From a virus: DNA of 64,000 nucleotides. A program made the translations under genes and the position numbers. Position 1 is the stretch's first letter. Every line of letters starts with the position of its first letter. The stretch spans positions 62,001 through 126,000 of the IMG/VR virus record IMGVR_UViG_3300021599_001395. The stretch is one strand, 5' to 3'. Shown piece after piece: positions 52,801 to 63,227 of the stretch. The notes beneath the pieces were generated by a model. That model did no database searches, was not told the DNA's origin, and was given only the letters and a program-made list of their open reading frames with translations.

Positions 52801-54470
52801 GCTATTGCTTCCGCAATACCAAAAAGAGCGGCCGTCACAAATTCTTTTATAAATAAAGAAATCACGTTACCGATATATTCAATAAAATTTAATACCGTTA
52901 AAATGAAAAATTGAAATCTATGATTTCTAACCGCATCGTTTACAGGAAAATAATTATTAACATTTTCACAATCATCTTTTTCTTGTGGCCAGTTTTCTTT
53001 AATACCAATAAAAGATTCTCTTCTATCCTTTTTAAAAAAACTAAATGCCCTTTCTAATGCACTTGTTTTATAATATTTGTTTATAAATTCACTAACGGTG
53101 TATATTCTACCGTATCTAAATTGGTAAAAATAGTCTTGTGGAACCCCGTAGTTATCACTAGTAATTGCGTCCACACTTGTTCCGGCAATTTCTTTTCTTG
53201 CGTCAGGAGGATAATCATCAATATTAGTACTAAATGAATATGATCTACTATCAATTGTTGTTGGTGATCCTTGAAAACTTGTATCACCTATATGATATTC
53301 CCTAACATTTGGTACTAAGAATTTACCCGTAAATCTATTTCTAGCACCAGTATCTTCAGTCAATGAAAAACGAAATCTATAATTACCTTGTGTGGCAATA
53401 CCGATATTCTTGTCATTTGTTTCATAATATTCACCAAACTCATTTGTGGCAATATATTTCATATTCATTGGTATTCTAAAAAAGAATACACCATTCTCAT
53501 CTATTGTACTATCTATATCAAAAAATTCAAGTATTGGTCTGTCTATATTTGGTGATCCGTCAGGATTTTTCTCATAATTTCCAGTAAATCTAATTGATTC
53601 GACATCACCTTTGAATGTTATCAATCTACATTTTTCACCCATTTGGTTGTCAACGTTACAGTTCACCCTTAACGCATCTTTACCTGAATCGGTAAAACTA
53701 CCTCCCGCAATTATTGCATACGGGTCAATTCTTACTCCTTGAGAAGATAAATCAAAATCAACTCTAGTGATTGCAATTTGACATAACTCTTGGTTGCCCC
53801 AAAAAGGATAAACCTCAATAGATTTATCATAACTAACAATTTGTGGTAAAGAATCAATATCCGACGCACTTTTATATGTGTATTTATTTACGAATTTTTC
53901 TTCAGATATACCATCGTAAATAAAATCATATGGTACTAATGATTGACATCCCGCATCAGACATATCTAGGTCAATATGTAATGTTTGGTTACCTAATGGT
54001 ACCCCCCATATCATAAAATCACCCGCTTCATTTGTTTTTACGGTGTACCTATAATATTTTTCAAAAACCTCTAAAACTTCCTCTCTATTTAAGATGTCAG
54101 ATTGATCAGGAAATGTACCTGTTGGTACGTGTCCTGTATGTTGTTTTCTAGCCGGTAATAGGTTATATCTATAATTTGAATCGTTTCTTTGATCTATTGA
54201 TCTATAAGGATACAACTCAGATAAAACAGGATCATTTTCATCAACATCTGATATTGGTACAAAAATAGAAACTCTGGCATTTGGGAGACCAAAACCATTA
54301 TTAACCGATATTCTACCAACAACAACACCATAATCACCACAAAATGATGAGTAAGCCTCTTGTTGTGAAAATTTTAAAGATAGTATTTCTAGTAAATCGT
54401 AGTCTTGTTTTAATTCTACGGTTATTTTTTGATCTACACCTATGTCTGTATAAATTCTATGTTTTTGCAT
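49869..54470 (-). CDS. Large tail/baseplate structural protein (1533 aa)
   Basis: The N-terminus (MQKHRIYTDIGVDQKITVEL, then KFSQQEAYSSFCGDYGVVVG and a short Ig-like loop with NARVSIFVP) looks like an assembly domain. A large mid-section includes a hydrophobic stretch (FFILTVLNFIEYIGNVISLF) that is unusual for a virion protein. Around residues 630-850 two related Cys-containing repeats (CRKYVFRNYSSSACTLTYID / CDAYTFKNIGLSAFTINNFV) occur, as well as a Cys-rich C-terminal half. Not recognised by family. Located between gp6-like and the duplicated peptidase candidates; structural role inferred. Confidence 0.75.
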   Translation of the reverse strand: MQKHRIYTDIGVDQKITVELKQDYDLLEILSLKFSQQEAYSSFCGDYGVVVGRISVNNGFGLPNARVSIFVPISDVDENDPVLSELYPYRSIDQRNDSNYRYNLLPARKQHTGHVPTGTFPDQSDILNREEVLEVFEKYYRYTVKTNEAGDFMIWGVPLGNQTLHIDLDMSDAGCQSLVPYDFIYDGISEEKFVNKYTYKSASDIDSLPQIVSYDKSIEVYPFWGNQELCQIAITRVDFDLSSQGVRIDPYAIIAGGSFTDSGKDALRVNCNVDNQMGEKCRLITFKGDVESIRFTGNYEKNPDGSPNIDRPILEFFDIDSTIDENGVFFFRIPMNMKYIATNEFGEYYETNDKNIGIATQGNYRFRFSLTEDTGARNRFTGKFLVPNVREYHIGDTSFQGSPTTIDSRSYSFSTNIDDYPPDARKEIAGTSVDAITSDNYGVPQDYFYQFRYGRIYTVSEFINKYYKTSALERAFSFFKKDRRESFIGIKENWPQEKDDCENVNNYFPVNDAVRNHRFQFFILTVLNFIEYIGNVISLFIKEFVTAALFGIAEAIASSGVSNDAAARTFRRGKEFQFTNIFRLQLLVYPDCYDCNEDNEETPVQTPPVAPTADDYKNKPPVATNFTVEEKYEIRRNTDICRKYVFRNYSSSACTLTYIDCDDVSRTIYLPVEENPSNGIEVCAKKGQTITIPPGFGSQVTATQQSPGAYCSGNADDSLYFTYPCDAYTFKNIGLSAFTINNFVDCNNASGNTITVPTGTSGNTFVFCAKRGQSFTIPPQFTGVTYTTSSTSAYCNRCGGTGIDVFSNYTGSTVDGAIMNRKYLLEITPLIGTDPQYIFIGCGTNYPIIYSGQYGRWKVGGGVYSVLASFLADETNTRYDTPIQNSVHEDHGCVFPISKLIYVEDCSDVSAPDPNLPSGIEEEGCNKYDFIIDTKWTEDGGGGSMNLQAFVFPLYNGGTPLQEYAAARNVLMGCRPGDCYPTNSSTYNVGCISNGSIGAGTSLWDQLDGNYSTNILQSHPDPCFSGVPCNVGAVASIYAKWPTDPNGGFRNATTRCIVNGAYAGEVKKKGPYYCDQGLTQRGTLSGYSEFRDGVYSIVPLAGNTFTMLKSFRRRKLFHKLMCGGVVSYTFNDSWLLGSLYFFQFMKRGSNRFCKECVYKVQDATGLHFYYRSTPYSPSYSASETQYDYDPATGTQLGVNTSLTSDYANKTKGFYGQVRAIDYGANFSTPLPFMNLIGDLFNGLNYKREINFPTTIIDLGPRNTWINEICTDPELDVNCSISRSIGATSYKGLDDLMEYIVQSKEIKERGKLDVQDLFDARANGLIDGDIAQLMNFNTQSGIFPFEYEESFSPYTAQYSTVFDGKGPVGLDFVFSEDDPDTVTFERAGELIRKCLNEPTRLGDVSQRVPYYMWDTIGHGFGESTTGNIGSDEGQSYYSGKIYNQKIQLMKGNMNPDPNANPLDDDYFDPYVLPPIRDCIDAGSGEKKYNDNYKEHTVNGVKRHTMEIGIPFHYYFGLRKGKTAFDKFIEFYGPF

Positions 54471-54527
54471 AATTCTTATAATAAATAGAAACTAGTTGAT
54501 TTTCTATTAATATAAAGAAAAATGTTT

Positions 54528-56360
54528 TTAGTATGTAGTCGAACCTAATGTTTTTACCCTAACTTTTATATCTTTATTTGGGAATCTTATTTGATATATT
54601 TGATTTGCTTTCATAAAGATGGTTTTATCGGATTGTAGAATTTCCCTTGTTACATCATCTACATACGGTTGTGAAACCTCAGCAGTGGAATATTCTCCCC
54701 CTAATAAGTTAAATGCTCTAATATCAACAACATTTATTACACCGTTTACATTACCAAGTTCTTTAAATAGATCACCCAAAAATAAAGGGTCTCCCATTTT
54801 TCTACCATCTATACTAAATGAAGTAATTGTTTTATTTATTGTTTCTTTAATTACTTCTGTCTTGTTTACGTTCTTATCTATGATTAAGTCTATTTCTAAA
54901 CCCAAATCTATTACTTGACCACTAACAATATCGATGTAATCATTTATCATTCTAAATTCAGATAAATAATTTAAAATATTATTTTTTAATGTATTGGAGA
55001 CGATATCAATTAAATTACCTCTATCATCATATGATAATAATTTAATTCTAACTTTATTATCTTCTTCCATAACTTCAACTTTGGCGGGTGCCCCATATGT
55101 GGATGGCATTGTTTCAATCAAAGATTTATAGTCATTTAAAGTGACCGCCCTATTTTGTGCGGCAAAATTATATGCAATTAAATTTCTTAATTCTTCTATT
55201 GTTGGTTGATCGGAACCGCCAACAGCCGGTGTTATATTAGTTACGTTTAATGTGTTAATAACTTGATTATTAATTGTACTATTTGGACCATTAACATTGA
55301 ATTCCACTTCATCAACACTGTTTATTACATTTACACCGAGATTAGTACTTTTACCACCACCAATTCTATATTTTACAAATAATGTTGTCCCAACCTTGGG
55401 TAATGCACCTAATGAAAGATTATTTAGATAAACACCTAAATTTACTTTCATATTATTAGTCATAAAATTATCTAAATTATCTAATGGATCAACATTTCCA
55501 GACCCAAACGTTAACGAAAAATAACCCTCTGGTGTATATTCCGTAACAAACTTGTTAGTTACATTTATATAATTTCCTGCTTTAAAATTATCTCTATCAG
55601 ATACAGATGTTGGATCGGGAACAAAAACTTTATCTTCAATTAGTGATTTAACCTCATACCATTTATTTGTTGACGTATTAAATTCACCAGAATTTGGATT
55701 GGATGAGAAACTAGTTCCTTCTTTGTGTATTACTGCAGTAACACCCAAAACATTTTGTTCGGGTAAATAAAGTTTTAAAAATGGTTTTTGATCTAACTCA
55801 TTTATGACTCTTCTAAAAATTCTTGAAACACCATTAACAACTGGTTCTCTTTTAACGATTGTATATGATACTAACTGATTATTTGCATCAAAGTTTGGTA
55901 TTTTCAATCTATTTGGTTCACCTCTATTATTAAACGGATTTGAAAAATCAATATCGTCAATAGTTTCAAATACCTGTCCCCCACCAGAAACTTGTGCACC
56001 CCCTTTTAAAATACCTTCATATCTTTCATCTTCTTTATCACCTCTAACTGGAACTGTTATTGAAAAATCACACAACGCAACCGAAGGTCTATTTCCAGGT
56101 ATTTTTAAACCATATGTTTTAGCAATGAAAAATAGAGATTGTCTTTGTTGTGCAAAATCCAACATTGTTTCTTGCCAAACTCTATCAATGTGAAAATGTA
56201 GGTTATCTGCAACAGCCGCATTTATATCTAATAAAACAGAATATATAGATGCGTCGTTAGTGTTCTTAATTAGATCGGGATAATAATCTTTGGTCATTCT
56301 AACCAATTCTTCTCTTAAACCAGCGAAATCCCTTGTTGCGTATGATATTTTTTTTGCCAT
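54528..56360 (-). CDS. 6: Baseplate wedge protein, gp6/gpJ-like (610 aa)
   Basis: The N-terminus (KISYATRDFAGLREELVRMT, DINAAVADNLHFHIDRVWQE) is typical of gp6/baseplate J-like proteins, which form the inner baseplate ring. The central region holds NFAAQNRAVTLNDYKSLIET, matching the J-like motif (A-x-T-x-x-D-Y). Length is close to T4 gp6 (660 aa). It lies immediately after gp25 and before the other tail genes, the same gp25-gp6 order as P2 W-J. A strong assignment based on motif and synteny. Confidence 0.9.
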   Translation of the reverse strand: MAKKISYATRDFAGLREELVRMTKDYYPDLIKNTNDASIYSVLLDINAAVADNLHFHIDRVWQETMLDFAQQRQSLFFIAKTYGLKIPGNRPSVALCDFSITVPVRGDKEDERYEGILKGGAQVSGGGQVFETIDDIDFSNPFNNRGEPNRLKIPNFDANNQLVSYTIVKREPVVNGVSRIFRRVINELDQKPFLKLYLPEQNVLGVTAVIHKEGTSFSSNPNSGEFNTSTNKWYEVKSLIEDKVFVPDPTSVSDRDNFKAGNYINVTNKFVTEYTPEGYFSLTFGSGNVDPLDNLDNFMTNNMKVNLGVYLNNLSLGALPKVGTTLFVKYRIGGGKSTNLGVNVINSVDEVEFNVNGPNSTINNQVINTLNVTNITPAVGGSDQPTIEELRNLIAYNFAAQNRAVTLNDYKSLIETMPSTYGAPAKVEVMEEDNKVRIKLLSYDDRGNLIDIVSNTLKNNILNYLSEFRMINDYIDIVSGQVIDLGLEIDLIIDKNVNKTEVIKETINKTITSFSIDGRKMGDPLFLGDLFKELGNVNGVINVVDIRAFNLLGGEYSTAEVSQPYVDDVTREILQSDKTIFMKANQIYQIRFPNKDIKVRVKTLGSTTY

Positions 56361-56361
56361 C

Positions 56362-56811
56362 TTATATGTTAATAATTATAAAGTCGGAAGACGAAAATGT
56401 ACCATTATTTACAGTATAGTCTATTTTTACTTTTGCGGTATATGGTTTTGTAGAATAATCGGAAACTCTAAATAGTCTATTGTCTTCATCCTCCATTGAT
56501 GCAATTGGTCTATCAGGATCATCTTCACCAGACATTATTTTTATTGAGTTTATATCCAAATTTGGTATATATTTTCTAACACTTTCTCTAATTTCATCTT
56601 CAATTAAATTATATGCAACTATATCATTTTGATCAAAAATGTATTCATATAATCTAGTACCAAAGTCGGGTAAATAATATCTACTACCCTTCCTTGTTAA
56701 TAGAAGATGTAATAAATTTGCTCTCACCTCTTTTTCGGTAGTTTCGGTCATTCTTAAAAAATCACCTTTTCTACTATCTCTAAATGGATAATCTATACCA
56801 TATGTCGCCAT
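56362..56811 (-). CDS. 25: Baseplate wedge protein gp25/gpW-like (149 aa)
   Basis: Start at ATG 56811 (MATYGIDYPFRDSRKGDFLR); a longer open frame to 56913 runs into the terminator region and is rejected. Typical gp25/W features: YPFRxxxxG opening, LLHLLLTRKGSRYYLPDFGT, RLYEYIFDQND and a final acidic/beta tail. This lysozyme-fold protein connects the baseplate wedge to the sheath. It is followed by gp6 after one base, and an ATAAATA-type motif lies 5 nt upstream of the start. Confidence 0.93.
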   Translation of the reverse strand: MATYGIDYPFRDSRKGDFLRMTETTEKEVRANLLHLLLTRKGSRYYLPDFGTRLYEYIFDQNDIVAYNLIEDEIRESVRKYIPNLDINSIKIMSGEDDPDRPIASMEDEDNRLFRVSDYSTKPYTAKVKIDYTVNNGTFSSSDFIIINI

Positions 56812-56845
56812 GTTTATAAATATAATGAATATTAAAATGGTAATA

Positions 56846-56875
56846 AATAAAAAATCGCAACATATGTTGCGATTT
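56846..56875 (-). terminator. Rho-independent terminator between DUF5522 gene and gp25
   Basis: AAATCGCAA-CATATG-TTGCGATTT (56852-56875) forms a perfect stem; on the minus strand it is followed by T residues. It ends the RNR-DUF5522 transcript and separates it from the gp25-gp6 baseplate genes. Confidence 0.85.
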
Positions 56876-56882
56876 AAAATTT

Positions 56883-59424
<2,542 letters not shown>

Positions 59425-59454
59425 CTCTGTTTTTAATTTATGTTTTGTTTATTA

Positions 59455-60831
59455 TTATTTTTTAACCATCTCCTGTCTCTTCAAAAAGGCTTCTTTGGCT
59501 CTATTTTGATTGTTCTGTACCTTTTGTTCTTCATGACCCAAAAGTGTATTCTGAGACTCTGTATCGATAAGTAAGAATTGATTATCGAATTTACAGTTTT
59601 GGAACACAACACCATCTTTACCTATACGAGATTTAAGTAATGTTAATGTTGCTAAATTATGTTCCTTTTGTTCTAATGTTTTACCTATTGAAATGATAAC
59701 GTGACCTATCTGAGCCTTTTTAATTGATCCACCCATTTGATCTGTTGTTACTACTTCAGATGATATCGATCCCCTATTACCTTGAGTGGCGGTCCAAATA
59801 ACAATATCGAATTCTGTAGTCATGGCTTCTAAACTTCTCATTATAGAACCTTCTCCTTTCCATTCTTCCCCATTTGCAGATCTTTCAGGTGAGATACAAT
59901 CAACATAATCAATAACCAATAAATCAATATTAAAACCTTCAGATTTGAACTTTCTTATTTTAGATTTTATTTCACCTATTGTAATATTATCACTCGGTAG
60001 TTTTAATATTTTAATTTGACCTTTGGTATTTTCATTAACCTCATTAATTTTTTCAATAACTTCTTTTTCATTATCCGGTTGATCATCAGGTGCAATACCT
60101 GTCCAAATAGTATAGTGTTTTCTTTTAATGTTATTTACATTATCTTCGAAAACTATTTGAAGAACATTGAAACCGTATATATATGCAGTGTTAGATATTT
60201 TCGTAAGTATTGTTGTTTTACCTGTACCTGTTGGTGCTAAAACAACTCCAAGTTCACCTCTACCTAAACCACCTTTCAATAAATTATCGATACCATGAAT
60301 ACCGGTTGGAATTGGATGTCTATAGTCTTTTTTAAGAGCATCTTCAATGTTATCCAAAACATCTTCAACATCATCATTGGTTATACCAACTTGTAATGCC
60401 TTTTGAATGATATGTTCGATTTTTGAATATTCCTCAAAATTACCATTCTCAATAATGTTTGTTACCGTTTTTAATTCTCTTTTTAAATTCTGTTGTTTAC
60501 AAAAATTAAGTGCGGTATCTTTCACATACATTATATCATCTTCGGTACTGTTTTTAATATTTTCTAATGTGTCGATATGAATTTTACCATTATCTTTATT
60601 TGTGTGTTCACCCATTATTTTTTGGGCCAAAGTATTGTAATTAGGTATTTTACTATAAGTTCTATGTAATTCTTTTAAATTTTCCATGATATACTTAAAA
60701 GAATTATTATCAAAATACTTACTTTCTATAACATCAATAATTGTATCTCCATATTTTTTATCTTCTATAATTGCTTTTATTAACGATTGTTGAAACGATG
60801 ACCCTAGATGTCCAAAATTTTTTTCCTTCAT
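59455..60831 (-). CDS. 41: Replicative DNA helicase, DnaB/gp41-like (458 aa)
   Basis: RecA-fold helicase with Walker A APTGTGKTTI near residues 200-209, Walker B LLVIDYVDCI near 309, a Q-rich motif (ATQGNRGSISSEVV) and C-terminal LTLLKSRIGKDG (arginine-finger region). The N-terminal 150 residues contain the helical domain (FGHLGSSFQQSLIKAIIEDK) of DnaB family proteins. It unwinds the replication fork with the primase at 26116. Located with RNR, 5' nuclease, UvsX and SSB in the replication block. Confidence 0.93.
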   Translation of the reverse strand: MKEKNFGHLGSSFQQSLIKAIIEDKKYGDTIIDVIESKYFDNNSFKYIMENLKELHRTYSKIPNYNTLAQKIMGEHTNKDNGKIHIDTLENIKNSTEDDIMYVKDTALNFCKQQNLKRELKTVTNIIENGNFEEYSKIEHIIQKALQVGITNDDVEDVLDNIEDALKKDYRHPIPTGIHGIDNLLKGGLGRGELGVVLAPTGTGKTTILTKISNTAYIYGFNVLQIVFEDNVNNIKRKHYTIWTGIAPDDQPDNEKEVIEKINEVNENTKGQIKILKLPSDNITIGEIKSKIRKFKSEGFNIDLLVIDYVDCISPERSANGEEWKGEGSIMRSLEAMTTEFDIVIWTATQGNRGSISSEVVTTDQMGGSIKKAQIGHVIISIGKTLEQKEHNLATLTLLKSRIGKDGVVFQNCKFDNQFLLIDTESQNTLLGHEEQKVQNNQNRAKEAFLKRQEMVKK

Positions 60832-60843
60832 AATAGTTTTTTA

Positions 60844-61290
60844 TTAAAGTTCGTATTGTAAATAAGTTGTTTCTGGTTGAGACATTGACAGAATTTCAGT
60901 CAAATCTGACAAAATTACTTTTAGTCTTGGTCTAATATCAACCGTGTACCTAACCTTTGGATGATAGTAGTGAGCCGGAAACATTCTTTGAATAAATACA
61001 TCGTCACCGAGCTTAATTTGGATTAAAAAATATTCTTCTAGCTTCTCATTGATATCTTCCACATTATCGGAATTCAAAAAATAATTTTGATTTTCACATA
61101 GATAATCGGAACTTTTTATTTTTAAATCTTCAGAAATTTTATCTGAAATTTCTTTTACATAATAATGTAAATCCATTGATCTCATTGCCTTCGGATTATG
61201 ATCTTTTACGTTAAAGTACCTTTGACAGATAATGTTTTTACCTAATGTCATTAAAAACTCAAATTTTGTGATTTCTTGATTGTTAGTCAT
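60844..61290 (-). CDS. Unknown replication-block protein (148 aa)
   Basis: Not recognised. Two related segments ITKFEFLMTLGKNIICQRYF and FIQRMFPAHYYHPKV show basic/aromatic character; the rest is alpha/beta. It lies between the 5' nuclease (8-base overlap) and the helicase, where T4-type genomes may carry accessory replication factors (for example helicase loader gp59 or UvsY), but no specific similarity is visible. Confidence 0.65.
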   Translation of the reverse strand: MTNNQEITKFEFLMTLGKNIICQRYFNVKDHNPKAMRSMDLHYYVKEISDKISEDLKIKSSDYLCENQNYFLNSDNVEDINEKLEEYFLIQIKLGDDVFIQRMFPAHYYHPKVRYTVDIRPRLKVILSDLTEILSMSQPETTYLQYEL

Positions 61291-62302
61291 GATTTTTGAT
61301 TTTGATTATTCTTTTATTTTTTTCTTTTCTGGTTAATCTTAGGAAAGGATTGAAAAATATTGTCCACGCATCGTCTCTTTTTGGTAATACCTGAAATAGA
61401 CCATCTTCCATCATCATTTTTATGGTATTTTTATATGATCTACCTTCAGGATCTAATGTTCCATCAATTAACGATTGTATGTCTTCTATTGCTTCTTCGG
61501 TTAAAAATGGTTGATCTAAACTAACTACTTTGGTATTTAATTCGTAGAACTCTTCTTCTAAAATACCTTTTTTAGTTACCCCACCTAATAAGTTTAATAT
61601 TGTTTTATTATTCTTATCATTTTCAAAAAGAATATTAGTTTTTTCTCTAATTTCTTCTATTGTAACTGGTATGTGTTTGATCTCAGGAAATATAGATATT
61701 AATTTTTTAATTCCAAAATTTCTGATACCAAAAACATTATCGGACGAATCTCCACATAGTATTTTAGCGATCTTTACATTTTTAATGTGGATCTCCTCTT
61801 TCAAGTAAAGAATAGTGTCATTCTCTTTGTATAATTTACCGTGACCCGGATTGTAAATTATTGTACTATCGGAAACCAATTGAGTTAAATCTCCGTCTGA
61901 AGAATAAATAATCTTTTTTTCTTTGGGTGAATTTTGAGTATAATAAGCAATACAGTCATCAGTTTCACAAAAATCATACTGACCCTGTCTAACATATATC
62001 TCTTCAAGATATTGTTTTATTCTGTTTCTTTGATAATTGTATGAACTTATTTCCTCTTCTGATCTTAATCTAGACTTTCTGTTTTCTTTATACCCTTCGT
62101 ATATACGTTTACGTTGAATTGCACCATCTTCACCATCCCAAAAAACGACTATCTTTTCTAAATTATATGTCTCAAAAGATTTTCTAAGTGTATTAAGAAA
62201 ATGATAGATACCTCCAATGTGTTGACCCTTGTAGAAGTAATTTTTAACACCGTAGAAACCAATTGTAAGTAAATTGTCACCATCAACAAGTAAGGTTGAC
62301 AT
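61283..62302 (-). CDS. rnh: RNase H-type 5'-3' exonuclease / flap endonuclease (339 aa)
   Basis: Metal-binding acidic residues are visible: LLVDGDNLL (Asp7, Asp9), VVFWDGEDGAIQRKRIYEGY (with the basic helix), SDGDLTQLV and CGDSSDNVFGIRNFG, the last matching the H3TH DNA-binding turn. Size fits T4 rnh/T5 D15 type enzymes. It removes RNA primers and flaps during Okazaki fragment maturation. Its end overlaps the next gene by 8 bases. Confidence 0.9.
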   Translation of the reverse strand: MSTLLVDGDNLLTIGFYGVKNYFYKGQHIGGIYHFLNTLRKSFETYNLEKIVVFWDGEDGAIQRKRIYEGYKENRKSRLRSEEEISSYNYQRNRIKQYLEEIYVRQGQYDFCETDDCIAYYTQNSPKEKKIIYSSDGDLTQLVSDSTIIYNPGHGKLYKENDTILYLKEEIHIKNVKIAKILCGDSSDNVFGIRNFGIKKLISIFPEIKHIPVTIEEIREKTNILFENDKNNKTILNLLGGVTKKGILEEEFYELNTKVVSLDQPFLTEEAIEDIQSLIDGTLDPEGRSYKNTIKMMMEDGLFQVLPKRDDAWTIFFNPFLRLTRKEKNKRIIKIKNHD

Positions 62303-62332
62303 TAATGTTCATATTATTAGTTAAAAATATTG

Positions 62333-62758
62333 TTACCCTTCAATTTCATCATCGTATTGAGAAAATGTTTCCGTCAATTTAAAATCACCTCCACCTAATT
62401 TATTAGTCCAATATGTGGAATATTTTTCCTTATATTCTTCAAGTGATTCTTTTGTGTCAGGAATGTATCCATTGTGTACCGCAATGATTTTACCATCTTT
62501 GTACCCCAAACCATTAACGTGATTTTTAAGTATTGAGATTTTTGTTCTAATTGCGTAAGAAACTTTTCTGCCATCTTTAGTTGCATCAATATGATTGATC
62601 CCCGCTTTCTTTTGATTACCAAATAAGAATACTAATGATGACGCTAACCATAATGCTTCCCCACCTTTAGCCTTAATTTCCGGTTGACCAAATGTATTGT
62701 CGGGTAACTCAACCCATGAAACATATAGACCTATCAATTTCACCTTTTTCTTGTGCAT
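62333..62758 (-). CDS. uvsX: UvsX/RecA-like recombinase, C-terminal fragment (frame starts by chance)
   Basis: Real homology begins at residue 15 (WVELPDNTFGQPEIKAKGGE, position 62716) and continues with LVFLFGNQKKAGINHIDATK, AIRTKISILKNHVNGLG and a C-terminal acidic tail. The first 14 residues (MHKKKVKLIG...) are the wrong-frame reading of the N-terminal fragment's DNA. In intact homologues a long segment including Walker B lies between the two parts, so the gene appears broken here. Confidence 0.75.
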   Translation of the reverse strand: MHKKKVKLIGLYVSWVELPDNTFGQPEIKAKGGEALWLASSLVFLFGNQKKAGINHIDATKDGRKVSYAIRTKISILKNHVNGLGYKDGKIIAVHNGYIPDTKESLEEYKEKYSTYWTNKLGGGDFKLTETFSQYDDEIEG

Positions 62759-63149
62759 CTAATACCTCATTAATAAACTCTGTTGCTTGTTCAATATAAT
62801 CAAAACTATCATTAAAGATAAAATCACCATCCCATTCACCATTACTATCTTTTTCAGCTTTTAATCCTAACTCGACAGCATGATCCCAACTCCATTTTTT
62901 TTCTGTAATAATGAATACAGGTAAGTGACCTTTCTTTTGAGCGTCTGCTGCCGTTAATACAAGTGCAGTTGTCTTAGATGAATTCGAATGTCCTAAAAAC
63001 ATATTAACACCACCCATAACAGGACCGGGTAATCCGCAAGCGTTCATAAAGGCCTCACCACAATAATAGAAATTTGTTTCCTTATATTTGGTTTTTGAAG
63101 AGAATTTCTCTTTGTAATTAAATTCTTTTTTCTTTATACTTTTTGCCAT
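62709..63149 (-). CDS. uvsX: UvsX/RecA-like recombinase, N-terminal fragment with Walker A
   Basis: The N-terminus and P-loop (MFLGHSNSSKTTALVLTAAD, Walker A GHSNSSKT) are those of T4 UvsX-type RecA proteins; the protein then reads VLDAQEKGEIDRSICFMG and stops. The expected continuation, a Walker B strand ending in I-D-S, is missing. The reading continues after an apparent internal deletion in another frame (C-terminal fragment). Either a truncated, nonfunctional gene or a deletion artefact; reading frames and homology support a single original gene. Confidence 0.8.
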   Translation of the reverse strand: MAKSIKKKEFNYKEKFSSKTKYKETNFYYCGEAFMNACGLPGPVMGGVNMFLGHSNSSKTTALVLTAADAQKKGHLPVFIITEKKWSWDHAVELGLKAEKDSNGEWDGDFIFNDSFDYIEQATEFINEVLDAQEKGEIDRSICFMG

Positions 63150-63166
63150 TTCTTAAAATTTTTTAG

Positions 63167-63220
63167 ATAAAAAAACATGGACACCTACTTGGACATTGTG
63201 TCTATGTAAGTGTCCATGTT
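63167..63220 (-). terminator. Strong terminator after gp32-like SSB gene
   Basis: Eleven-base perfect arms AACATGGACAC / GTGTCCATGTT (63174-63184 and 63210-63220) with a 25-nt loop; on the minus strand a T-run follows. It lies between the SSB stop and the uvsX start and would uncouple SSB expression from the rest of the operon. Confidence 0.88.
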
Positions 63221-63227
63221 CATTAAA

